Shown here piece by piece: positions 26,957-32,935 of a stretch of 32,935 bases of DNA. The DNA comes from Bacteroidota bacterium (GTDB taxonomy: Bacteria > Bacteroidota > Bacteroidia > Chitinophagales > Chitinophagaceae). Every line of letters starts with the position of its first letter. The stretch's first letter is position 1. The stretch is from the NCBI GenBank assembly GCA_029561305.1, contig JAKQJG010000080.1, positions 1 through 32,935 on the forward strand, written 5' to 3'. The position numbers and the translations under genes were made by a program. The notes under the pieces are model-generated. The model ran no database searches. It worked only from the letters and a program-made list of their open reading frames with translations, and had not been told where the DNA came from.

Positions 26957-27826
26957 TTATTTACCCGGCACTCCCTCAAAAACAGCCAGTGGCGCCATTC
27001 TAGCCCTTATCAACTGCAGTTTATAATCTTTAATAATATAGCTGTCTGCTTTTTCTAACAGTTGTAAAAAATCCCGTTCCAATGTCATTTTTGGGCATGC
27101 CATCATGGTGCTGCCCATTTTGGAAAATCGAATGCGGTAATTGTTGTTGATCTCGTACGTACCAAAAAAATTATTGCAGCCTGCATTGCCATTTACCCTG
27201 TTCTCTTTGCCGTTTATTTTCATGAATACCTCTTTACTGCTTTCATCACCCGTAATTGCTTTGCCCATCATTTGGGTCAGTTTCCAATATGTATCAGTAA
27301 GCGATACGGCCTCAACCCTTACAGCCACTTCCGCCATTGGCTGTTTTATCAATTGATACAAGGCCGCAATATCCCCGGTTATTTTTTTGCCTTGCATATC
27401 AAGCTGCACCAGCATATTTTCTGCTACCTGGTATTGGTTGGGTGCGTTGGTAATACCATCCAGCCGGATAGCACCGCCTTCTTTGTTCCAGGTAAACGTT
27501 CCGGTTTTGGCAACTTCTGCAGAATTTTTTTTGCCAAGATATTTTGTTGTAAGGGTGTAAACAGAATCAATGCCGATGGTGATAGTTGTTTCAATGCCTT
27601 CACAATCTGCACAAGGCAGGGTGCCTTTATAAGTGCCTGGCCAGTCGAGCGAATTAGCACTGTTGTCGCCAATGGAGGGGGGTGTTGGTACTGTACTGTC
27701 TTTTTTTGCTGTGCTGTCAGGTATAGACTGGCCGATATTGGTGTCAGCAGTTTTAGTTTCGTTATTGCAGGATAAAAAAATGAGTGGCATAACGGGTACC
27801 AGCAGGAGAAGGGAGATTTTTTTCAT
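26957..27826 (-). CDS. NlpE-like plus META (HslJ-like) domain lipoprotein
   Basis: 289 residues. The lipoprotein signal has lipobox FLSC (mature Cys20), followed by a Ser/Thr/Asp/Pro-rich linker to about residue 60. An NlpE N-terminal domain is recognisable by WPGTYKGTLPCADCEGIETT, with the CxxC pair, and by TGTFTWNKEGGAIRLDG. After a linker, a META/HslJ domain has DTYWKLTQMMG, VNGNAGCNNFFGTYE and MMACPKMTLERDFLQLL. NlpE proteins sense or buffer envelope and copper stress, and META domains occur in heat-inducible and resistance-linked lipoproteins, so an envelope-stress role is inferred. The combination of NlpE and META domains in one lipoprotein is common in Bacteroidota. Gene starts at the ATG at 27824-27826; it is divergent from the gene at 28043. 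Confidence 0.9.
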   Translation of the reverse strand: MKKISLLLLVPVMPLIFLSCNNETKTADTNIGQSIPDSTAKKDSTVPTPPSIGDNSANSLDWPGTYKGTLPCADCEGIETTITIGIDSVYTLTTKYLGKKNSAEVAKTGTFTWNKEGGAIRLDGITNAPNQYQVAENMLVQLDMQGKKITGDIAALYQLIKQPMAEVAVRVEAVSLTDTYWKLTQMMGKAITGDESSKEVFMKINGKENRVNGNAGCNNFFGTYEINNNYRIRFSKMGSTMMACPKMTLERDFLQLLEKADSYIIKDYKLQLIRARMAPLAVFEGVPGK

Positions 27827-28042
27827 GAAAGGCTAATTTAATTTGTTCATATATTCTGCCCAAGGTGCTGAAGGGGTGATTCATTTAAAACCGATAAGGC
27901 AGCAAACCCAGCAACCGGCGGGCCTGTAAGGTAATGCGCTTTATAAAATGTTGCAACCGTTTGCAGCATTATTATGGAAAAAAATGTCTTTTTCTATGTG
28001 CCGGATTCCCTTAAATCTGCTACATTGCATACCGCTAACGAC

Positions 28043-28603
28043 ATGAGAAAACTGGTTGCCATATTTATGCTTGCTGTTTTTACCTTCAATATTGCAGGGT
28101 ACCAGTTAGTCTTTAACTATCTTTCTCATACAAACGATAGAAGCCTGGAACTGGCGCTGGATGCAGCTAATTACCGGGATGAAGAGCTGGTTATTATCAA
28201 GCAGCCAACTAATTTACCTTATTATAGTAACTCCAATGAATTTCAGCGTATAGACGGAGAAGTGATGATCGACGGCATTAAGTACAAGTATGTAAAATGC
28301 CGGGTGTACAATGGAAACCTAGAAATGCTTTGCATACCCAATAAAGGGAAAATGCAGATTGAGCAGAGCAAAAATGAGTATGCTAAAGGCGCCAATGATT
28401 TTCAGCAGGGTAGCACTGAAAAGAAAGATGGCTCACAAAAATCTTATCAAAAATCCATCAGCGAATACGAAGAACAGTCATTGATCACTATTGACTGCGG
28501 TTCACAACTGATCTCAACTTTTTATGTTTTGGTACAATCCGTATTTGAAGAGAACCATTATTTTACTACAGTAGAGCAGCCACCAGATGCTGCCTTGGCA
28601 TAA
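28043..28603 (+). CDS. Exported or membrane-anchored protein of unknown function
   Basis: 186 residues from the ATG at 28043, which starts MRKLVAIFMLAVFTFNIAGYQLVFNYL, a signal-like hydrophobic segment. An upstream ATG at 27974 adds 23 residues without an obvious role. After the hydrophobic segment the sequence runs through SLELALDAANYRDEELVIIKQ and FQRIDGEVMIDGIKYKYVKCRVYNGNLEMLCIPN, then a Gln/Lys/Ser-rich low-complexity stretch (near residues 110-145) and a C-terminal segment SLITIDCGSQLISTFYVL. Similar small proteins occur in Chitinophagaceae next to envelope and metal-related genes, as far as I recall, but I know no function. It precedes the PAP2/beta-barrel run by 55 bases with a short hairpin between. 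Confidence 0.72.
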   Translation: MRKLVAIFMLAVFTFNIAGYQLVFNYLSHTNDRSLELALDAANYRDEELVIIKQPTNLPYYSNSNEFQRIDGEVMIDGIKYKYVKCRVYNGNLEMLCIPNKGKMQIEQSKNEYAKGANDFQQGSTEKKDGSQKSYQKSISEYEEQSLITIDCGSQLISTFYVLVQSVFEENHYFTTVEQPPDAALA

Positions 28604-28622
28604 TTCTTCTTTTTTAAAACCA

Positions 28623-28639
28623 GGCTGTTCTTAACAGCC
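28623..28639. repeat. Short perfect hairpin between 28043 and PAP2 genes
   Basis: GGCTGTT at 28623-28629 and AACAGCC at 28633-28639 pair perfectly around a CTT loop. No T-run follows on either strand at the right place, so a terminator is doubtful. It may be an mRNA processing or stability element in the leader of the PAP2 gene. Confidence 0.4.
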
Positions 28640-28658
28640 AATATTCCATTATTTACTT

Positions 28659-29987
28659 ATGAAATTTTTATCTGCATTAGCAGCCATGTTGCTGTTCGTT
28701 GCCGGTTGCAAAGAGGCACCGGTTAAAAAAACATATTTCGGTGATAACACTTTTACCTATTGTAAAACGGTGAAACAATTAAATGAAGTGGTGAAGGAAA
28801 ATAACTTTACTCCCATTGTTGCCGGCCGCAATTACACGTATGCCAACATAGCGGCTTATGAATGTATTGCTGGTGGTTTTCCCAATGAATATTATTCACT
28901 AGCAGGTCAGATCAATGATTTACACGAAATGCCTAAACCGGATACTTCAAAAAGAATAGACTACGAGTTTGCTTCGCTGCTGGCGTTTTGTAAAGTGGGC
29001 GAAGCGGTAACTTTTCCGGAGGGAAGCTTGAAAGATTATGTTGACAGCCTTAAAAAAGTGGCAAAGGATGCTGACATGCCGGACGATATGTTTAACAACA
29101 CAGTAGCTTATGCTGATACGGTTAGTAAAACAATTTTGGCATGGAGTAAAAAAGATAAATATGCTCAAACACGGAGTTCTTCCCGCTATACAGTAATTGA
29201 TACACCAGGCCGCTGGATACCGACACCACCAGCTTATGCAAGTGCCATTGAACCGCATTGGAATGAGATTCGCCCGATAGTAATGGATAGTGCATCACAG
29301 TTTACGCCACCACCACCTATTCCGTTCAATATGAAGGATAAAAACAGTGCGTATTACAAACAAGTACTGACGAGTAAACTGGCTGTTGACAGTCTTACAG
29401 AAGAACAAAAACACATCGCAGAATTCTGGGATGACCTGGGCGGTAAGCTGAATGTGGCCGGTCATGTTATGTTCATTACAAAAAAGTTTTCGCCTCCCGG
29501 TCACTGGATGAATATTGTGGGTATTGCTGCACAAAAATCAAAAGCCAGCTTTCATAAAACGGTTGCTGCCTATACCCTCACTTCTATAGCCATGTTTGAT
29601 GCCTTTATACAGTGCTGGGATGAAAAATTCCGCAGCAATACGGTAAGACCCGAAACAGTGATCAATAAATACATGGATCCCGAATGGAGGCCTTATTTGC
29701 AAACACCGCCCTTTCCTGAATATACCTGCGGGCACAGCACAGTAAGTTCAGCTTCTGCAGAAGCATTGACTAAAGCCTTTGGCGACAACTTTGCGTATAC
29801 AGATACCAGTGAGCTTGAGTTTGGTATAGCCAACAGGAGCTTTACCTCCTTCCGCCAGGCAGCAGATGAAAACAACTGGGCCAGGTTTTATGGAGGGATT
29901 CATTTTCACCCAAGCTGTTTGGTAAGTACTGAGTATGGTCAAAAAGTGGGCAATTATGTAGTGGGCAAGCTCAAGCTTGAAAAATAA
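28659..29987 (+). CDS. PAP2/vanadium-haloperoxidase-like lipoprotein
   Basis: 442 residues. Lipobox VAGC gives mature Cys17. The three PAP2 phosphatase/vanadium haloperoxidase motifs are visible: KFRSNTVRP at 323-331 (K-x6-RP), EYTCGHS near 354-360 (PSGH-type, with His359), and ARFYGGIHF near 408-416 (R-x5-H, Arg409 and His415). Family members either hydrolyse phosphate esters or, with bound vanadate, oxidise halides with peroxide; sequence alone does not decide. The second motif has Cys357 where Ser is usual. First of a compact group with two beta-barrel genes and a second PAP2-like lipoprotein (gaps of 35, 28 and 2 bases), so it is probably the first of an operon. Confidence 0.88.
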   Translation: MKFLSALAAMLLFVAGCKEAPVKKTYFGDNTFTYCKTVKQLNEVVKENNFTPIVAGRNYTYANIAAYECIAGGFPNEYYSLAGQINDLHEMPKPDTSKRIDYEFASLLAFCKVGEAVTFPEGSLKDYVDSLKKVAKDADMPDDMFNNTVAYADTVSKTILAWSKKDKYAQTRSSSRYTVIDTPGRWIPTPPAYASAIEPHWNEIRPIVMDSASQFTPPPPIPFNMKDKNSAYYKQVLTSKLAVDSLTEEQKHIAEFWDDLGGKLNVAGHVMFITKKFSPPGHWMNIVGIAAQKSKASFHKTVAAYTLTSIAMFDAFIQCWDEKFRSNTVRPETVINKYMDPEWRPYLQTPPFPEYTCGHSTVSSASAEALTKAFGDNFAYTDTSELEFGIANRSFTSFRQAADENNWARFYGGIHFHPSCLVSTEYGQKVGNYVVGKLKLEK

Positions 29988-30022
29988 CAACACAATCGAA
30001 CGTCATTAAACTAATTATTAAA

Positions 30023-31117
30023 ATGAAAAAATTAACTATAGTCATCGTAACTATTTTGTTGCTTGATCAGTATGCCATATCACAGGGCTGTGTAGCAATC
30101 AAAGGCAGTGGTTCAAGCTGCATGATGTCACATCCCGACAGTATCAGCAAGCCCGGATGGCAGGCAGGTACAAGTATCCGTTACTTTAAATCTTTCCGTC
30201 ATTTTTCGGGAACAAAGGAGAATAAAGAAAGACTGGAGCAAAATACAGAAGTGATCAACCACACTACCATATTTGATTTTACGCTTACAAGGATTATCAA
30301 CGACAGGTGGTCTGTGATGATGGATATTCCCATCATTAATAACGCCCGTTCTTCTTTATATGAACACGGCCTGGTAAATGGATCTTACATTAAAAGAGAG
30401 CGCAATGCGATGCATTCATTTGGTGTAGGTGATATAAGACTGGCAGCTTACTATTGGCTGTTTGATCCACAAAAAGTCAGGAAAGGAAATATTCAACTTG
30501 GCCTTGGCATCAAACTGCCTACTGGTGACTATGATTATAAAGATTATTGGTACAATGTGGGTGTTAATGGTACAAAAGAGCTGCGTACGGTGGATCAGTC
30601 TATCCAGCTGGGCGATGGAGGTACTGGCTTTACTGTAGAGTTAAATGCTGCATATAAGCTAACCCCAAAAATCGGCGTGTATGGAAATATGTATTACCTC
30701 ATTAACCCAAGGGAACAAAATGGAGTAAGAACATACAGGGAAACACTTACGCCGGCCCTGGCAAATGAGGCCATTATGAGTGTGCCGGATCAGTATATGT
30801 ACAGGGCGGGTTTTGTATATGCTGTAAAAAAATTATCCATAGCAGCAGGTGCCAGGCTGGAAGGTATTCCGGTGAAAGATATTATTGGCGGAAGCGGTGA
30901 TTTTCGCCGCCCTGGTTGCATATGGTCTGTGGAGCCTTCTTTAAATTATGAGTTGAAGCATATCAACCTTTTTGCATCGATACCGGTAGCGGTTGTACGC
31001 AATCGTACCCAGAGCGTGACGGACAAAGAAAATTCCATAACAAGGGGAACCTTCGTTCGTGGTGATGCGGCTTTTGCAGATTACTCTGTGAATGTGGGTG
31101 CTACGTTTAAATTTTAA
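30023..31117 (+). CDS. Predicted outer-membrane beta-barrel protein with N-terminal Cys motif
   Basis: 364 residues. A signal peptide is cleaved near residue 20 (AISQ), after which the mature protein begins with GCVAIKGSGSSC, a small Cys/Gly-rich motif. The rest alternates polar and hydrophobic residues with aromatic ends typical of beta-barrels (RWSVMMDIPII, GNIQLGLGIKLPTGDYDY, KIGVYGNMYYLI, MYRAGFVYAVKKLSIAAGARL, INLFASIPVAVV) and ends in SVNVGATFKF with a terminal Phe, as outer-membrane proteins do. No enzymatic motif is seen. It lies between two PAP2-like lipoprotein genes and another barrel gene, suggesting a shared job such as substrate passage or electron/halide handling. Specific family not recognised. 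Confidence 0.8.
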   Translation: MKKLTIVIVTILLLDQYAISQGCVAIKGSGSSCMMSHPDSISKPGWQAGTSIRYFKSFRHFSGTKENKERLEQNTEVINHTTIFDFTLTRIINDRWSVMMDIPIINNARSSLYEHGLVNGSYIKRERNAMHSFGVGDIRLAAYYWLFDPQKVRKGNIQLGLGIKLPTGDYDYKDYWYNVGVNGTKELRTVDQSIQLGDGGTGFTVELNAAYKLTPKIGVYGNMYYLINPREQNGVRTYRETLTPALANEAIMSVPDQYMYRAGFVYAVKKLSIAAGARLEGIPVKDIIGGSGDFRRPGCIWSVEPSLNYELKHINLFASIPVAVVRNRTQSVTDKENSITRGTFVRGDAAFADYSVNVGATFKF

Positions 31118-31145
31118 TCCATCAGCAACGTCAAAACTAACTTTC

Positions 31146-32093
31146 ATGAAAAAAATATTTATACACGGCATACTGCTGCTCAGCAGTGTGTGCAGTGGGG
31201 TGGTTGCATTTGCACAAACCGATCTTGATGCTATCATGATGGGCAAACGCCAGCTTTGTATCGGTCCCATGTACAGCTACAGCAGCTGGAATAACTATTG
31301 GGAAGGAACATTAAAAAGGGATAATGAAAACCTGGGTACGGTATCCACACAAATGTTTTCAGTGATGGGTGCCTATGGTGTAAGCGATAAACTCAATATT
31401 TTATTTGGTGCACCTTATGTTAAAACAAAAGCATCAGCAGGTACATTGCACAGTATGAACGGCATACAGGATTTAAACCTGTTTGTAAAATGGATGCCCA
31501 TTGAAAAGCAACTTGGCCCCGGTACTTTTTCACTCTATACTATCGGCGGTGTGTCAATTCCGCTAACCAATTATGTGGCTGATTATCTCCCTTTATCAAT
31601 AGGGCTAAGAAGTAAAACGGCTTCTGCAAGATTGATGCTTGATTACCAATGGAACAGCTTGTTTGCCACCGTGTCAGGCACCTATGTCGCAAGAGATAAT
31701 ATAGAAATTGACAGAACTTCCTACTATACAGATCATTTGATATTGAGCAATGAAGTCGACATGCCGGATGCATCCAATGTCAATATCCGTGCAGGCTACC
31801 GCAGTGCAAAGCTGATTGCTGAGGCAGTGGTAAATAAATGGACCACATTAGGTGGTTTTGATATAACGAGAAACAACATGCCTTTTCCAAGTAACCGCAT
31901 GAATGCAACAGTGGCCGGCATAAATGTAAAATATGTGGTAACAAATGATCATGCACTTTCACTGGTATTTGGTGGTAATACTACAGTGGCCGGAAGAAAC
32001 GTGGGACAAAGCTCCACTTACTACGGAAGTGTGTTTTATATTATTGAGTTTGGAAAAAAAGCATCAACAAAATCACCAGCTAAAAAATCATAG
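31146..32093 (+). CDS. Predicted outer-membrane beta-barrel protein
   Basis: 315 residues from the ATG at 31146, giving a standard signal peptide (MKKIFIHGILLLSSVCSG to VAFAQ). The longer frame from 31092 overlaps the preceding gene and breaks the signal, so it is not used. The mature part shows amphipathic strands (RQLCIGPMYSYSSWNNYW, VMGAYGVSDKLNILFGAPYV, TFSLYTIGGVSIPL, NSLFATVSGTYV, VNIRAGYRSAKLIAEAVV, HALSLVFGGNTTVAGR) as in transporter-like porins. The short C-terminal tail is lysine/serine rich (KKASTKSPAKKS) after the last strand, so the end differs from the usual terminal Phe. Two bases separate its stop from the next ATG, so they are translationally linked. Confidence 0.78.
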   Translation: MKKIFIHGILLLSSVCSGVVAFAQTDLDAIMMGKRQLCIGPMYSYSSWNNYWEGTLKRDNENLGTVSTQMFSVMGAYGVSDKLNILFGAPYVKTKASAGTLHSMNGIQDLNLFVKWMPIEKQLGPGTFSLYTIGGVSIPLTNYVADYLPLSIGLRSKTASARLMLDYQWNSLFATVSGTYVARDNIEIDRTSYYTDHLILSNEVDMPDASNVNIRAGYRSAKLIAEAVVNKWTTLGGFDITRNNMPFPSNRMNATVAGINVKYVVTNDHALSLVFGGNTTVAGRNVGQSSTYYGSVFYIIEFGKKASTKSPAKKS

Positions 32094-32095
32094 TC

Positions 32096-32935
32096 ATGAA
32101 AAAGATATTTTTACTTTCAGCCATTACTGTTGGTGGTTTAATCGCCATCATCAGCTCCTGCAGTAAAGAAGTGGTGGGCAGAACAGACAACACCGCGGCA
32201 CTCAACCCCGCAAAACTTGATACCAATGCAGGTACCTGGAAAACTATTTTGCTGACTGCACCCACAGATATTTCGGTGGCAGCTCCCATTGCAACCAATA
32301 CGCCGGAATATATTGCCCAGGTTAATGAAATAAAAGCTTTCCAGGCCAATCTGTCTGACGAAGAAAAAAAGGCGGTAAAATACTGGAGTGCGGGTGCAGT
32401 ATTAAGATGGAACGAAATACTAAGGGAACTTGTGGCAAAGCGCAACCTGCCACCATTTCAAAATGCAGATGGTACTTACCCGTTCCCCAATGCTAATAAC
32501 CCGCTGGCCTACCCGCTTTTTCCGTTTGCAAACCCACCCTATGCTGCCAGGGCATACGCTTACGTGAGTGCAGCACAATACGATGCATTGGTATCTGCCT
32601 ATCATTACAAAATGGTATACAGGCGTAAAGCCCCATATAATGTGGATTCTACTTTAAAAGTGCTGATACCAAGGAATGACCTGCCGTCGTACCCATCAGA
32701 AGATGCAGTGGTAGCAGGTGCCGCAGTGGAAATGCTCAAACTGCTTTTTCCTGCCGACCAGGATTATATTCAGTTGAAAGCAGAGGAACATAAAAGAGCA
32801 AGGATCATTTCCGGTGCCAACGTTCGCAGCGATATTGAAGCAGGCGAAGCGCTGGGCAAAGCAGTGGCACAAAGATTTGTTACCAGGGCAAGAGGAGACA
32901 GGGCTGGTGCAGCAGCAGGCAACCAGGCATCATGG
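32096..32935 (+). CDS. PAP2-family-like lipoprotein (3' part cut by window edge)
   Basis: 280 codons visible without a stop. Lipobox IISSC gives mature Cys22. The sequence (GTWKTILLTAPTDISV, YWSAGAVLRWNEILRELV, AYAYVSAAQYDALVSAYHYK, SYPSEDAVVAGAAVEMLKLLF, AGEALGKAVAQRF) matches the N-terminal helical half of a large PAP2/vanadium-haloperoxidase-like family of Bacteroidota known to me by its pattern. The signature motifs (K-x6-RP, SGH, R-x5-H) would lie beyond the window edge, so the call is by overall similarity. It follows the second barrel gene by 2 bases. Its sequence is not close to the first PAP2-like gene, so this is not a simple duplication. Confidence 0.72.
   Translation, partial: MKKIFLLSAITVGGLIAIISSCSKEVVGRTDNTAALNPAKLDTNAGTWKTILLTAPTDISVAAPIATNTPEYIAQVNEIKAFQANLSDEEKKAVKYWSAGAVLRWNEILRELVAKRNLPPFQNADGTYPFPNANNPLAYPLFPFANPPYAARAYAYVSAAQYDALVSAYHYKMVYRRKAPYNVDSTLKVLIPRNDLPSYPSEDAVVAGAAVEMLKLLFPADQDYIQLKAEEHKRARIISGANVRSDIEAGEALGKAVAQRFVTRARGDRAGAAAGNQASW

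Noticed and set aside
27272-27775. Antisense open frame opposite the NlpE-META gene (167 codons)
   Set aside because: Cys/Phe-rich shadow translation of a clear lipoprotein gene; no family resemblance.
27850-27945. Riboswitch-like sequence (CAGCAACC, AAGGTAATGC) upstream of 28043
   Set aside because: Some words recall SAM-type riboswitches, but the paired helices and conserved core could not be built on either strand.
28623-28639. Terminator between the small exported gene and the PAP2 gene
   Set aside because: The hairpin is perfect but only 7 bp and lacks a following T-run on either strand, so it is kept as an unexplained hairpin.
1-32935. tRNA, rRNA or other structured RNA genes
   Set aside because: No tRNA-like cloverleaf, rRNA core sequence or known small RNA was recognised by reading both strands; nearly all DNA is coding.

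Overview
The window looks like chromosomal DNA from a Bacteroidota bacterium, most likely of the Chitinophagia/Chitinophagaceae type. The evidence is a SusC/SusD pair, many lipoproteins, a gliding-motility (type IX secretion, type B) C-terminal sorting domain, weak Shine-Dalgarno sequences, TAnnTTTG-like -7 promoter elements, and the birA / rsfS / ftsH gene order. The lineage below phylum is inference; no rRNA or tRNA gene was seen.

Layout. (1) 1-3966 is housekeeping: ftsH (minus, cut by the left edge) behind rsfS, divergent birA, then convergent pdxH and a small coiled-coil protein. (2) 4000-19940 is a regulated surface system. A LacI-type repressor is divergent from susC-susD, with operator-like palindromes between them. 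susD ends in a strong terminator, which is followed by a promoter-like element and three consecutive genes of about 1,110 codons for FG-GAP/VCBS lipoproteins with a central ASPIC/UnbV domain. The first two are close paralogues and the third is more distant. (3) 19945-25203 holds a type IX secreted beta-propeller-like protein, a membrane-anchored SRPBCC-GyrI-like protein, and an exported GH65 glycosidase with both expected catalytic glutamates. GH65 suggests an alpha-glucoside substrate, but its membership of the SusCD locus is unproven. (4) 25299-26938 is a discrete unit: an AAA+ ATPase with a C-terminal PD-(D/E)XK-like domain (DUF234 class), with a copy of the same long hairpin on each side. 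I consider this the best candidate for something undescribed. (5) 26957-32935 is envelope functions: an NlpE-META lipoprotein, a small exported protein of unknown function, and a compact run of PAP2/haloperoxidase-like lipoprotein, beta-barrel, beta-barrel, PAP2-like lipoprotein (cut by the right edge).

How the parts may work together: ligands would induce susCD through the LacI protein, and the UnbV/VCBS lipoproteins would sit on the cell surface, probably as calcium-stabilised adhesive or binding propellers. The GH65 enzyme would split alpha-linked oligosaccharides outside the cytoplasm. The last cluster pairs PAP2-type phosphatase/haloperoxidase lipoproteins with outer-membrane barrels. 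No stretch longer than 300 bases lacks a gene; the longest gaps are 25204-25442 and 27827-28042.
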